A stretch of DNA of 64,000 bases from Myrica gale (GCA_963930655.1 OZ005608.1:14012001-14076000); one strand, 5' to 3'. Counted from the stretch's first letter, positions 21,000 through 33,065 are shown. The notes: generated by a model not told the origin, from the sequence alone. Program-made: numbers and translations.

Positions 21000-21277
21000 A
21001 ACATCTTTTTTCCCGCCCCCGAGAAGATTTTCGTGCGGAAAAAATATTTATCTGAACGGGATTAGATTTCCGCCGGTATTTGAAAACACTCCACTTTTCC
21101 GGTGCGAAAAACGAAGACGAAAACTACATGACGAAATTTTGATTTTTCAAAAACTCGGATATTTTTTTGTCGCAATTCGGCTCGAAAAACCTCTTTCAGC
21201 GACGTTGAATACCCGTGAATGGATGTATTTCCCCTGTGAGAGGGATCCATATAAGAAATCATTGCAACAAACATAAC

Positions 21278-21396
21278 GGGTGCGATCATACCAGCACTAA
21301 TGCACCGGATCCCATCAGAACTCCGCAGTTAAGCGTGCTTGGGCGAGAGTAGTACTAGGATGGGTGACCTCCTGGGAAGTCCTCGTGTTGCACCCC
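21278..21396 (+). rRNA. 5S rRNA: 5S rRNA copy 56
   Basis: Majority gene; first CGGCTCG spacer upstream; -7A. Confidence 0.97.
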
Positions 21397-21674
21397 AACA
21401 TCTTTTTTCCCGCCCCCGAGAAGATTTTCGTGCGGAAAAAATATTTATCTGAACGGGATTAGATTTCCGCCGGTATTTGGAAACACTCCACTTTTCCGGT
21501 GCGAAAAAAGAAGACGAAAACTACATGACGAAATTTTGATTTTTCAAAAACTCCGATATTTTTTTGTAGCAATTCGGCGCGAAAAACCTCTTTCAGCGAC
21601 GTTGAATACCCGTGAATGGATGTATTTCCCCTGTGAGAGGGATCCATATAAGAAATCATTGCAACAACCATAAC

Positions 21675-21793
21675 GGGTGCGATCATACCAGCACTAATGC
21701 ACCGGATCCCATCAGAACTCCGCAGTTAAGCGTGCTTGGGCGAGAGTAGTACTAGGATGGGTGACCTCCTGGGAATTCCTCGTGTTGCACCCC
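21675..21793 (+). rRNA. 5S rRNA: 5S rRNA copy 57
   Basis: G102T, -7C; the spacer combines AAAGAAG with CTCCGAT/TGTAGC. Confidence 0.97.
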
Positions 21794-22071
21794 AACATCT
21801 TTTTTCCCGCCCCCGAGAAGATTTTCGTGCGGAAAAAATATTTATCTGAACGGGATTAGATTTCCGCCGGTATTTGAAAACACTCCACTTTTCCGGTGCG
21901 AAAAACGAAGACGAAAACTACATGACGAAATTTTGATTTTTCAAAAACTCGGATATTTTTTTGTCGCAATTCGGCTCGAAAAACCTCTTTCAGCGACGTT
22001 GAATACCCGTGAATGGATGTATTTCCCCTGTGAGAGGGATCCATATAAGAAATCATTGCAACAAACATAAC

Positions 22072-22190
22072 GGGTGCGATCATACCAGCACTAATGCACC
22101 GGATCCCATCAGAACTCCGCAGTTAAGCGTGCTTGGGCGAGAGTAGTACTAGGATGGGTGACCTCCTGGGAAGTCCTCGTGTTGCACCCC
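22072..22190 (+). rRNA. 5S rRNA: 5S rRNA copy 58
   Basis: Majority gene, -7A, CGGCTCG spacer. Confidence 0.97.
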
Positions 22191-22468
22191 AACATCTTTT
22201 TTCCCGCCCCCGAGAAGATTTTCGTGCGGAAAAAATATTTATCTGAACGGGATTAGATTTCCGCCGGTATTTGGAAACACTCCACTTTTCCGGTGCGAAA
22301 AAAGAAGACGAAAACTACATGACGAAATTTTGATTTTTCAAAAACTCGGATATTTTTTTGTCGCAATTCGGCGCGAAAAACCTCTTTCAGCGACGTTGAA
22401 TACCCGTGAATGGATGTATTTCCCCTGTGAGAGGGATCCATATAAGAAATCATTGCAACAACCATAAC

Positions 22469-22530
22469 GGGTGCGATCATACCAGCACTAATGCACCGGA
22501 TCCCATCAGAACTCCGCAGGGTTGCACCCC
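22469..22530 (+). pseudogene. 5S rRNA: 5S copy 59, 62-bp internally deleted (type copy)
   Basis: Nt 1-51 are joined through a single extra G to nt 110-119. The lost 58 bp hold nearly all of the A box and the whole IE and C box, so TFIIIA binding and a normal 5S rRNA are not expected. Upstream TATA-like element, start, both strands of helix I and the T6 stop remain. All 30 such copies have this exact junction, so they descend from one event. -7 is C. Confidence 0.96.
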
Positions 22531-22807
22531 AACATCTTTTTTCCCGCCCCCGAGAAGATTTTCGTGCGGAAAAAATATTTATCTGAACGGGATTAGATTT
22601 CCGCCGGTATTTGAAAACACTCCACTTTTCCGGTGCGAAAAACGAAAACGAAAACTACATGACGAAATTTTGATTTTTCAAAAACTCCGATATTTTTTGT
22701 AGCAATTCGGCGCGAAAAACCTCTTTCAGCGACGTTGAATACCCGTGAATGGATGTATTTCCCCTGTGAGAGGGATCCATATAAGAAATCATTGCAACAA
22801 CCATAAC

Positions 22808-22926
22808 GGGTGCGATCATACCAGCACTAATGCACCGGATCCCATCAGAACTCCGCAGTTAAGCGTGCTTGGGCGAGAGTAGTACTAGGATGGGTGACCT
22901 CCTGGGAAGTCCTCGTGTTGCACCCC
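22808..22926 (+). rRNA. 5S rRNA: 5S rRNA copy 60
   Basis: Majority gene after a 277-bp spacer with T6 in place of T7 and AACGAAAACG; -7C. Confidence 0.97.
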
Positions 22927-23204
22927 AACATCTTTTTTCCCGCCCCCGAGAAGATTTTCGTGCGGAAAAAATATTTATCTGAACGGGATTAGATTTCCGC
23001 CGGTATTTGAAAACACTCCACTTTTCCGGTGCGAAAAACGAAGACGAAAACTACATGACGAAATTTTGATTTTTCAAAAACTCCGATATTTTTTTGTAGC
23101 AATTCGGCGCGAAAAACCTCTTTCAGCGACGTTGAATACCCGTGAATGGATGTATTTCCCCTGTGAGAGGGATCCATATAAGAAATCATTGCAACAACCA
23201 TAAC

Positions 23205-23323
23205 GGGTGCGATCATACCAGCACTAATGCACCGGATCCCATCAGAACTCCGCAGTTAAGCGTGCTTGGGCGAGAGTAGTACTAGGATGGGTGACCTCCT
23301 GGGAATTCCTCGTGTTGCACCCC
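23205..23323 (+). rRNA. 5S rRNA: 5S rRNA copy 61
   Basis: G102T, -7C. Confidence 0.97.
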
Positions 23324-23601
23324 AACATCTTTTTTCCCGCCCCCGAGAAGATTTTCGTGCGGAAAAAATATTTATCTGAACGGGATTAGATTTCCGCCGG
23401 TATTTGAAAACACTCCACTTTTCCGGTGCGAAAAACGAAGACGAAAACTACATGACGAAATTTTGATTTTTCAAAAACTCGGATATTTTTTTGTCGCAAT
23501 TCGGCTCGAAAAACCTCTTTCAGCGACGTTGAATACCCGTGAATGGATGTATTTCCCCTGTGAGAGGGATCCATATAAGAAATCATTGCAACAAACATAA
23601 C

Positions 23602-23720
23602 GGGTGCGATCATACCAGCACTAATGCACCGGATCCCATCAGAACTCCGCAGTTAAGCGTGCTTGGGCGAGAGTAGTACTAGGATGGGTGACCTCCTGGG
23701 AAGTCCTCGTGTTGCACCCC
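23602..23720 (+). rRNA. 5S rRNA: 5S rRNA copy 62
   Basis: Majority gene, -7A, CGGCTCG spacer. Confidence 0.97.
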
Positions 23721-23998
23721 AACATCTTTTTTCCCGCCCCCGAGAAGATTTTCGTGCGGAAAAAATATTTATCTGAACGGGATTAGATTTCCGCCGGTAT
23801 TTGGAAACACTCCACTTTTCCGGTGCGAAAAAAGAAGACGAAAACTACATGACGAAATTTTGATTTTTCAAAAACTCGGATATTTTTTTGTCGCAATTCG
23901 GCGCGAAAAACCTCTTTCAGCGACGTTGAATACCCGTGAATGGATGTATTTCCCCTGTGAGAGGGATCCATATAAGAAATCATTGCAACAACCATAAC

Positions 23999-24060
23999 GG
24001 GTGCGATCATACCAGCACTAATGCACCGGATCCCATCAGAACTCCGCAGGGTTGCACCCC
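23999..24060 (+). pseudogene. 5S rRNA: 5S copy 63, 62-bp deleted
   Basis: Same junction as copy 59; -7C; a full T7 spacer follows. Confidence 0.96.
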
Positions 24061-24338
24061 AACATCTTTTTTCCCGCCCCCGAGAAGATTTTCGTGCGGA
24101 AAAAATATTTATCTGAACGGGATTAGATTTCCGCCGGTATTTGGAAACACTCCACTTTTCCGGTGCGAAAAACGAAGACGAAAACTACATGACGAAATTT
24201 TGATTTTTCAAAAACTCCGATATTTTTTTGTAGCAATTCGGCGCGAAAAACCTCTTTCAGCGACGTTGAATACCCGTGAATGGATGTATTTCCCCTGTGA
24301 GAGGGATCCATATAAGAAATCATTGCAACAAACATAAC

Positions 24339-24457
24339 GGGTGCGATCATACCAGCACTAATGCACCGGATCCCATCAGAACTCCGCAGTTAAGCGCGCT
24401 TGGGCGAGAGTAGTACTAGGATGGGTGACCTCCTGGGAAGTCCTCGTGTTGCACCCC
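24339..24457 (+). rRNA. 5S rRNA: 5S rRNA copy 64
   Basis: T59C, the first one: the A box reads TAAGCGCGC. -7A. Confidence 0.97.
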
Positions 24458-24735
24458 AACATCTTTTTTACCGCCCCCGAGAAGATTTTCGTGCGGAAAA
24501 AATATTTATCTGAACGGGATTAGATTTCCGCCGGTATTTGGAAACACTCCACTTTTCCGGTGCGAAAAACGAAGACGAAAACTACATGACGAAATTTTGA
24601 TTTTTCAAAAACTCGGATATTTTTTTGTCGCAATTCGGCGCGAAAAACCTCTTTCAGCGACGTTGAATACCCGTGAATGGATGTATTTCCCCTGTGAGAG
24701 GGATCCATATAAGAAATCATTGCAACAACCATAAC

Positions 24736-24797
24736 GGGTGCGATCATACCAGCACTAATGCACCGGATCCCATCAGAACTCCGCAGGGTTGCACCCC
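24736..24797 (+). pseudogene. 5S rRNA: 5S copy 65, 62-bp deleted
   Basis: -7C; only one full-length gene separates it from copy 63. Confidence 0.96.
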
Positions 24798-25074
24798 AAC
24801 ATCTTTTTTCCCGCCCCCGAGAAGATTTTCGTGCGGAAAAAATATTTATCTGAACGGGATTAGATTTCCGCCGGTATTTGAAAACACTCCACTTTTCCGG
24901 TGCGAAAAACGAAGACGAAAACTACATGACGAAATTTTGATTTTTCAAAAACTCCGATATTTTTTGTAGCAATTCGGCGCGAAAAACCTCTTTCAGCGAC
25001 GTTGAATACCCGTGAATGGATGTATTTCCCCTGTGAGAGGGATCCATATAAGAAATCATTGCAACAACCATAAC

Positions 25075-25193
25075 GGGTGCGATCATACCAGCACTAATGC
25101 ACCGGATCCCATCAGAACTCCGCAGTTAAGCGTGCTTGGGCGAGAGTAGTACTAGGATGGGTGACCTCCTGGGAAGTCCTCGTGTTGCACCCC
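25075..25193 (+). rRNA. 5S rRNA: 5S rRNA copy 66
   Basis: Majority gene after a 277-bp spacer; -7C. Confidence 0.97.
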
Positions 25194-25471
25194 AACATCT
25201 TTTTTCCCGCCCCCGAGAAGATTTTCGTGCGGAAAAAATATTTATCTGAACGGGATTAGATTTCCGCCGGTATTTGAAAACACTCCACTTTTCCGGTGCG
25301 AAAAACGAAGACGAAAACTACATGACGAAATTTTGATTTTTCAAAAACTCCGATATTTTTTTGTAGCAATTCGGCGCGAAAAACCTCTTTCAGCGACGTT
25401 GAATACCCGTGAATGGATGTATTTCCCCTGTGAGAGGGATCCATATAAGAAATCATTGCAACAACCATAAC

Positions 25472-25590
25472 GGGTGCGATCATACCAGCACTAATGCACC
25501 GGATCCCATCAGAACTCCGCAGTTAAGCGTGCTTGGGCGAGAGTAGTACTAGGATGGGTGACCTCCTGGGAATTCCTCGTGTTGCACCCC
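25472..25590 (+). rRNA. 5S rRNA: 5S rRNA copy 67
   Basis: G102T; opens the second 4,591-bp copy. Confidence 0.97.
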
Positions 25591-25868
25591 AACATCTTTT
25601 TTCCCGCCCCCGAGAAGATTTTCGTGCGGAAAAAATATTTATCTGAACGGGATTAGATTTCCGCCGGTATTTGAAAACACTCCACTTTTCCGGTGCGAAA
25701 AACGAAGACGAAAACTACATGACGAAATTTTGATTTTTCAAAAACTCGGATATTTTTTTGTCGCAATTCGGCTCGAAAAACCTCTTTCAGCGACGTTGAA
25801 TACCCGTGAATGGATGTATTTCCCCTGTGAGAGGGATCCATATAAGAAATCATTGCAACAAACATAAC

Positions 25869-25987
25869 GGGTGCGATCATACCAGCACTAATGCACCGGA
25901 TCCCATCAGAACTCCGCAGTTAAGCGTGCTTGGGCGAGAGTAGTACTAGGATGGGTGACCTCCTGGGAAGTCCTCGTGTTGCACCCC
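25869..25987 (+). rRNA. 5S rRNA: 5S rRNA copy 68
   Basis: Majority gene, -7A. Confidence 0.97.
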
Positions 25988-26265
25988 AACATCTTTTTTC
26001 CCGCCCCCGAGAAGATTTTCGTGCGGAAAAAATATTTATCTGAACGGGATTAGATTTCCGCCGGTATTTGGAAACACTCCACTTTTCCGGTGCGAAAAAA
26101 GAAGACGAAAACTACATGACGAAATTTTGATTTTTCAAAAACTCCGATATTTTTTTGTAGCAATTCGGCGCGAAAAACCTCTTTCAGCGACGTTGAATAC
26201 CCGTGAATGGATGTATTTCCCCTGTGAGAGGGATCCATATAAGAAATCATTGCAACAACCATAAC

Positions 26266-26384
26266 GGGTGCGATCATACCAGCACTAATGCACCGGATCC
26301 CATCAGAACTCCGCAGTTAAGCGTGCTTGGGCGAGAGTAGTACTAGGATGGGTGACCTCCTGGGAATTCCTCGTGTTGCACCCC
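26266..26384 (+). rRNA. 5S rRNA: 5S rRNA copy 69
   Basis: G102T, -7C. Confidence 0.97.
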
Positions 26385-26662
26385 AACATCTTTTTTCCCG
26401 CCCCCGAGAAGATTTTCGTGCGGAAAAAATATTTATCTGAACGGGATTAGATTTCCGCCGGTATTTGAAAACACTCCACTTTTCCGGTGCGAAAAACGAA
26501 GACGAAAACTACATGACGAAATTTTGATTTTTCAAAAACTCGGATATTTTTTTGTCGCAATTCGGCTCGAAAAACCTCTTTCAGCGACGTTGAATACCCG
26601 TGAATGGATGTATTTCCCCTGTGAGAGGGATCCATATAAGAAATCATTGCAACAAACATAAC

Positions 26663-26781
26663 GGGTGCGATCATACCAGCACTAATGCACCGGATCCCAT
26701 CAGAACTCCGCAGTTAAGCGTGCTTGGGCGAGAGTAGTACTAGGATGGGTGACCTCCTGGGAAGTCCTCGTGTTGCACCCC
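26663..26781 (+). rRNA. 5S rRNA: 5S rRNA copy 70
   Basis: Majority gene, -7A, CGGCTCG spacer. Confidence 0.97.
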
Positions 26782-27059
26782 AACATCTTTTTTCCCGCCC
26801 CCGAGAAGATTTTCGTGCGGAAAAAATATTTATCTGAACGGGATTAGATTTCCGCCGGTATTTGGAAACACTCCACTTTTCCGGTGCGAAAAAAGAAGAC
26901 GAAAACTACATGACGAAATTTTGATTTTTCAAAAACTCGGATATTTTTTTGTCGCAATTCGGCGCGAAAAACCTCTTTCAGCGACGTTGAATACCCGTGA
27001 ATGGATGTATTTCCCCTGTGAGAGGGATCCATATAAGAAATCATTGCAACAACCATAAC

Positions 27060-27121
27060 GGGTGCGATCATACCAGCACTAATGCACCGGATCCCATCAG
27101 AACTCCGCAGGGTTGCACCCC
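27060..27121 (+). pseudogene. 5S rRNA: 5S copy 71, 62-bp deleted
   Basis: Counterpart of copy 59; followed by the AACGAAAACG T6 spacer. Confidence 0.96.
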
Positions 27122-27398
27122 AACATCTTTTTTCCCGCCCCCGAGAAGATTTTCGTGCGGAAAAAATATTTATCTGAACGGGATTAGATTTCCGCCGGTA
27201 TTTGAAAACACTCCACTTTTCCGGTGCGAAAAACGAAAACGAAAACTACATGACGAAATTTTGATTTTTCAAAAACTCCGATATTTTTTGTAGCAATTCG
27301 GCGCGAAAAACCTCTTTCAGCGACGTTGAATACCCGTGAATGGATGTATTTCCCCTGTGAGAGGGATCCATATAAGAAATCATTGCAACAACCATAAC

Positions 27399-27517
27399 GG
27401 GTGCGATCATACCAGCACTAATGCACCGGATCCCATCAGAACTCCGCAGTTAAGCGTGCTTGGGCGAGAGTAGTACTAGGATGGGTGACCTCCTGGGAAG
27501 TCCTCGTGTTGCACCCC
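27399..27517 (+). rRNA. 5S rRNA: 5S rRNA copy 72
   Basis: Majority gene after a 277-bp spacer. Confidence 0.97.
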
Positions 27518-27795
27518 AACATCTTTTTTCCCGCCCCCGAGAAGATTTTCGTGCGGAAAAAATATTTATCTGAACGGGATTAGATTTCCGCCGGTATTTG
27601 AAAACACTCCACTTTTCCGGTGCGAAAAACGAAGACGAAAACTACATGACGAAATTTTGATTTTTCAAAAACTCCGATATTTTTTTGTAGCAATTCGGCG
27701 CGAAAAACCTCTTTCAGCGACGTTGAATACCCGTGAATGGATGTATTTCCCCTGTGAGAGGGATCCATATAAGAAATCATTGCAACAACCATAAC

Positions 27796-27914
27796 GGGTG
27801 CGATCATACCAGCACTAATGCACCGGATCCCATCAGAACTCCGCAGTTAAGCGTGCTTGGGCGAGAGTAGTACTAGGATGGGTGACCTCCTGGGAATTCC
27901 TCGTGTTGCACCCC
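27796..27914 (+). rRNA. 5S rRNA: 5S rRNA copy 73
   Basis: G102T, -7C. Confidence 0.97.
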
Positions 27915-28192
27915 AACATCTTTTTTCCCGCCCCCGAGAAGATTTTCGTGCGGAAAAAATATTTATCTGAACGGGATTAGATTTCCGCCGGTATTTGAAA
28001 ACACTCCACTTTTCCGGTGCGAAAAACGAAGACGAAAACTACATGACGAAATTTTGATTTTTCAAAAACTCGGATATTTTTTTGTCGCAATTCGGCTCGA
28101 AAAACCTCTTTCAGCGACGTTGAATACCCGTGAATGGATGTATTTCCCCTGTGAGAGGGATCCATATAAGAAATCATTGCAACAAACATAAC

Positions 28193-28311
28193 GGGTGCGA
28201 TCATACCAGCACTAATGCACCGGATCCCATCAGAACTCCGCAGTTAAGCGTGCTTGGGCGAGAGTAGTACTAGGATGGGTGACCTCCTGGGAAGTCCTCG
28301 TGTTGCACCCC
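28193..28311 (+). rRNA. 5S rRNA: 5S rRNA copy 74
   Basis: Majority gene, -7A. Confidence 0.97.
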
Positions 28312-28589
28312 AACATCTTTTTTCCCGCCCCCGAGAAGATTTTCGTGCGGAAAAAATATTTATCTGAACGGGATTAGATTTCCGCCGGTATTTGGAAACA
28401 CTCCACTTTTCCGGTGCGAAAAAAGAAGACGAAAACTACATGACGAAATTTTGATTTTTCAAAAACTCGGATATTTTTTTGTCGCAATTCGGCGCGAAAA
28501 ACCTCTTTCAGCGACGTTGAATACCCGTGAATGGATGTATTTCCCCTGTGAGAGGGATCCATATAAGAAATCATTGCAACAACCATAAC

Positions 28590-28651
28590 GGGTGCGATCA
28601 TACCAGCACTAATGCACCGGATCCCATCAGAACTCCGCAGGGTTGCACCCC
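28590..28651 (+). pseudogene. 5S rRNA: 5S copy 75, 62-bp deleted
   Basis: Counterpart of copy 63. Confidence 0.96.
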
Positions 28652-28929
28652 AACATCTTTTTTCCCGCCCCCGAGAAGATTTTCGTGCGGAAAAAATATT
28701 TATCTGAACGGGATTAGATTTCCGCCGGTATTTGGAAACACTCCACTTTTCCGGTGCGAAAAACGAAGACGAAAACTACATGACGAAATTTTGATTTTTC
28801 AAAAACTCCGATATTTTTTTGTAGCAATTCGGCGCGAAAAACCTCTTTCAGCGACGTTGAATACCCGTGAATGGATGTATTTCCCCTGTGAGAGGGATCC
28901 ATATAAGAAATCATTGCAACAAACATAAC

Positions 28930-29048
28930 GGGTGCGATCATACCAGCACTAATGCACCGGATCCCATCAGAACTCCGCAGTTAAGCGCGCTTGGGCGAGA
29001 GTAGTACTAGGATGGGTGACCTCCTGGGAAGTCCTCGTGTTGCACCCC
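28930..29048 (+). rRNA. 5S rRNA: 5S rRNA copy 76
   Basis: T59C, -7A. Confidence 0.97.
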
Positions 29049-29326
29049 AACATCTTTTTTACCGCCCCCGAGAAGATTTTCGTGCGGAAAAAATATTTAT
29101 CTGAACGGGATTAGATTTCCGCCGGTATTTGGAAACACTCCACTTTTCCGGTGCGAAAAACGAAGACGAAAACTACATGACGAAATTTTGATTTTTCAAA
29201 AACTCGGATATTTTTTTGTCGCAATTCGGCGCGAAAAACCTCTTTCAGCGACGTTGAATACCCGTGAATGGATGTATTTCCCCTGTGAGAGGGATCCATA
29301 TAAGAAATCATTGCAACAACCATAAC

Positions 29327-29388
29327 GGGTGCGATCATACCAGCACTAATGCACCGGATCCCATCAGAACTCCGCAGGGTTGCACCCC
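29327..29388 (+). pseudogene. 5S rRNA: 5S copy 77, 62-bp deleted
   Basis: Counterpart of copy 65; directly followed by another deleted gene. Confidence 0.96.
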
Positions 29389-29665
29389 AACATCTTTTTT
29401 CCCGCCCCCGAGAAGATTTTCGTGCGGAAAAAATATTTATCTGAACGGGATTAGATTTCCGCCGGTATTTGAAAACACTCCACTTTTCCGGTGCGAAAAA
29501 CGAAGACGAAAACTACATGACGAAATTTTGATTTTTCAAAAACTCCGATATTTTTTGTAGCAATTCGGCGCGAAAAACCTCTTTCAGCGACGTTGAATAC
29601 CCGTGAATGGATGTATTTCCCCTGTGAGAGGGATCCATATAAGAAATCATTGCAACAACCATAAC

Positions 29666-29727
29666 GGGTGCGATCATACCAGCACTAATGCACCGGATCC
29701 CATCAGAACTCCGCAGGGTTGCACCCC
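29666..29727 (+). pseudogene. 5S rRNA: 5S copy 78, 62-bp deleted
   Basis: Two 62-bp genes in a row, 339 bp apart. Its upstream spacer is the one that precedes full-length copy 66, so a crossover lies at this gene. Confidence 0.96.
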
Positions 29728-30004
29728 AACATCTTTTTTCCCGCCCCCGAGAAGATTTTCGTGCGGAAAAAATATTTATCTGAACGGGATTAGATTTCCG
29801 CCGGTATTTGAAAACACTCCACTTTTCCGGTGCGAAAAACGAAAACGAAAACTACATGACGAAATTTTGATTTTTCAAAAACTCCGATATTTTTTGTAGC
29901 AATTCGGCGCGAAAAACCTCTTTCAGCGACGTTGAATACCCGTGAATGGATGTATTTCCCCTGTGAGAGGGATCCATATAAGAAATCATTGCAACAACCA
30001 TAAC

Positions 30005-30123
30005 GGGTGCGATCATACCAGCACTAATGCACCGGATCCCATCAGAACTCCGCAGTTAAGCGTGCTTGGGCGAGAGTAGTACTAGGATGGGTGACCTCCT
30101 GGGAAGTCCTCGTGTTGCACCCC
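30005..30123 (+). rRNA. 5S rRNA: 5S rRNA copy 79
   Basis: Majority gene after a 277-bp spacer with AACGAAAACG. Confidence 0.97.
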
Positions 30124-30401
30124 AACATCTTTTTTCCCGCCCCCGAGAAGATTTTCGTGCGGAAAAAATATTTATCTGAACGGGATTAGATTTCCGCCGG
30201 TATTTGAAAACACTCCACTTTTCCGGTGCGAAAAACGAAGACGAAAACTACATGACGAAATTTTGATTTTTCAAAAACTCCGATATTTTTTTGTAGCAAT
30301 TCGGCGCGAAAAACCTCTTTCAGCGACGTTGAATACCCGTGAATGGATGTATTTCCCCTGTGAGAGGGATCCATATAAGAAATCATTGCAACAACCATAA
30401 C

Positions 30402-30520
30402 GGGTGCGATCATACCAGCACTAATGCACCGGATCCCATCAGAACTCCGCAGTTAAGCGTGCTTGGGCGAGAGTAGTACTAGGATGGGTGACCTCCTGGG
30501 AATTCCTCGTGTTGCACCCC
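30402..30520 (+). rRNA. 5S rRNA: 5S rRNA copy 80
   Basis: G102T, -7C. Confidence 0.97.
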
Positions 30521-30798
30521 AACATCTTTTTTCCCGCCCCCGAGAAGATTTTCGTGCGGAAAAAATATTTATCTGAACGGGATTAGATTTCCGCCGGTAT
30601 TTGAAAACACTCCACTTTTCCGGTGCGAAAAACGAAGACGAAAACTACATGACGAAATTTTGATTTTTCAAAAACTCGGATATTTTTTTGTCGCAATTCG
30701 GCTCGAAAAACCTCTTTCAGCGACGTTGAATACCCGTGAATGGATGTATTTCCCCTGTGAGAGGGATCCATATAAGAAATCATTGCAACAAACATAAC

Positions 30799-30917
30799 GG
30801 GTGCGATCATACCAGCACTAATGCACCGGATCCCATCAGAACTCCGCAGTTAAGCGTGCTTGGGCGAGAGTAGTACTAGGATGGGTGACCTCCTGGGAAG
30901 TCCTCGTGTTGCACCCC
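30799..30917 (+). rRNA. 5S rRNA: 5S rRNA copy 81
   Basis: Majority gene, -7A. Confidence 0.97.
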
Positions 30918-31195
30918 AACATCTTTTTTCCCGCCCCCGAGAAGATTTTCGTGCGGAAAAAATATTTATCTGAACGGGATTAGATTTCCGCCGGTATTTG
31001 GAAACACTCCACTTTTCCGGTGCGAAAAAAGAAGACGAAAACTACATGACGAAATTTTGATTTTTCAAAAACTCGGATATTTTTTTGTCGCAATTCGGCG
31101 CGAAAAACCTCTTTCAGCGACGTTGAATACCCGTGAATGGATGTATTTCCCCTGTGAGAGGGATCCATATAAGAAATCATTGCAACAACCATAAC

Positions 31196-31257
31196 GGGTG
31201 CGATCATACCAGCACTAATGCACCGGATCCCATCAGAACTCCGCAGGGTTGCACCCC
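31196..31257 (+). pseudogene. 5S rRNA: 5S copy 82, 62-bp deleted
   Basis: Counterpart of copy 75. Confidence 0.96.
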
Positions 31258-31535
31258 AACATCTTTTTTCCCGCCCCCGAGAAGATTTTCGTGCGGAAAA
31301 AATATTTATCTGAACGGGATTAGATTTCCGCCGGTATTTGGAAACACTCCACTTTTCCGGTGCGAAAAACGAAGACGAAAACTACATGACGAAATTTTGA
31401 TTTTTCAAAAACTCCGATATTTTTTTGTAGCAATTCGGCGCGAAAAACCTCTTTCAGCGACGTTGAATACCCGTGAATGGATGTATTTCCCCTGTGAGAG
31501 GGATCCATATAAGAAATCATTGCAACAAACATAAC

Positions 31536-31654
31536 GGGTGCGATCATACCAGCACTAATGCACCGGATCCCATCAGAACTCCGCAGTTAAGCGCGCTTGG
31601 GCGAGAGTAGTACTAGGATGGGTGACCTCCTGGGAAGTCCTCGTGTTGCACCCC
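31536..31654 (+). rRNA. 5S rRNA: 5S rRNA copy 83
   Basis: T59C, -7A. Confidence 0.97.
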
Positions 31655-31932
31655 AACATCTTTTTTACCGCCCCCGAGAAGATTTTCGTGCGGAAAAAAT
31701 ATTTATCTGAACGGGATTAGATTTCCGCCGGTATTTGGAAACACTCCACTTTTCCGGTGCGAAAAACGAAGACGAAAACTACATGACGAAATTTTGATTT
31801 TTCAAAAACTCGGATATTTTTTTGTCGCAATTCGGCGCGAAAAACCTCTTTCAGCGACGTTGAATACCCGTGAATGGATGTATTTCCCCTGTGAGAGGGA
31901 TCCATATAAGAAATCATTGCAACAACCATAAC

Positions 31933-31994
31933 GGGTGCGATCATACCAGCACTAATGCACCGGATCCCATCAGAACTCCGCAGGGTTGCACCCC
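31933..31994 (+). pseudogene. 5S rRNA: 5S copy 84, 62-bp deleted
   Basis: Counterpart of copy 77. Confidence 0.96.
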
Positions 31995-32271
31995 AACATC
32001 TTTTTTCCCGCCCCCGAGAAGATTTTCGTGCGGAAAAAATATTTATCTGAACGGGATTAGATTTCCGCCGGTATTTGAAAACACTCCACTTTTCCGGTGC
32101 GAAAAACGAAGACGAAAACTACATGACGAAATTTTGATTTTTCAAAAACTCCGATATTTTTTGTAGCAATTCGGCGTGAAAAACCTCTTTCAGCGACGTT
32201 GAATACCCGTGAATGGATGTATTTCCCCTGTGAGAGGGATCCATATAAGAAATCATTGCAACAACCATAAC

Positions 32272-32390
32272 GGGTGCGATCATACCAGCACTAATGCACC
32301 GGATCCCATCAGAACTCCGCAGTTAAGCGTGCTTGGGCGAGAGTAGTACTAGGATGGGTGACCTCCTGGGAAGTCCTCGTGTTGCACCCC
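32272..32390 (+). rRNA. 5S rRNA: 5S rRNA copy 85
   Basis: Majority gene after a 277-bp spacer with a private CpG to TpG at 32177. Confidence 0.97.
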
Positions 32391-32668
32391 AACATCTTTT
32401 TTCCCGCCCCCGAGAAGATTTTCGTGCGGAAAAAATATTTATCTGAACGGGATTAGATTTCCGCCGGTATTTGAAAACACTCCACTTTTCCGGTGCGAAA
32501 AACGAAGACGAAAACTACATGACGAAATTTTGATTTTTCAAAAACTCCGATATTTTTTTGTAGCAATTCGGCGCGAAAAACCTCTTTCAGCGACGTTGAA
32601 TACCCGTGAATGGATGTATTTCCCCTGTGAGAGGGATCCATATAAGAAATCATTGCAACAACCATAAC

Positions 32669-32787
32669 GGGTGCGATCATACCAGCACTAATGCACCGGA
32701 TCCCATCAGAACTCCGCAGTTAAGCGTGCTTGGGCGAGAGTAGTACTAGGATGGGTGACCTCCTGGGAATTCCTCGTGTTGCACCCC
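32669..32787 (+). rRNA. 5S rRNA: 5S rRNA copy 86
   Basis: G102T, -7C. Confidence 0.97.
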
Positions 32788-33065
32788 AACATCTTTTTTC
32801 CCGCCCCCGAGAAGATTTTCGTGCGGAAAAAATATTTATCTGAACGGGATTAGATTTCCGCCGGTATTTGAAAACACTCCACTTTTCCGGTGCGAAAAAC
32901 GAAGACGAAAACTACATGACGAAATTTTGATTTTTCAAAAACTCGGATATTTTTTTGTCGCAATTCGGCTCGAAAAACCTCTTTCAGCGACGTTGAATAC
33001 CCGTGAATGGATGTATTTCCCCTGTGAGAGGGATCCATATAAGAAATCATTGCAACAAACATAAC

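Larger units (their letters stand above)
20881..29665 (+). repeat. 4,591-bp higher-order repeat, two copies
   Basis: 20881-25471 corresponds to 25472 to about 29665. Copies 55-65 match 67-77 in order: G102T, majority, G102T, majority, 62-bp, majority, G102T, majority, 62-bp, T59C, 62-bp. The second copy then runs into copy 78, a 62-bp gene, where the first copy had a full-length gene (66). Confidence 0.9.
27060..32271 (+). repeat. 2,606-bp tandem repeat overlapping the 4,591-bp one
   Basis: 27060-29665 matches 29666-32271: copies 71-77 equal 78-84 in order and type. Adjacent 62-bp genes at copies 77 and 78 mark the join. Confidence 0.9.

Noticed and set aside
23936-24337. 133-residue open frames on the + strand across 62-bp genes
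   Set aside because: The 57-bp net loss happens to keep a frame open through pseudogene and spacer. The 98-residue versions end simply where a T is missing. No coding signal.
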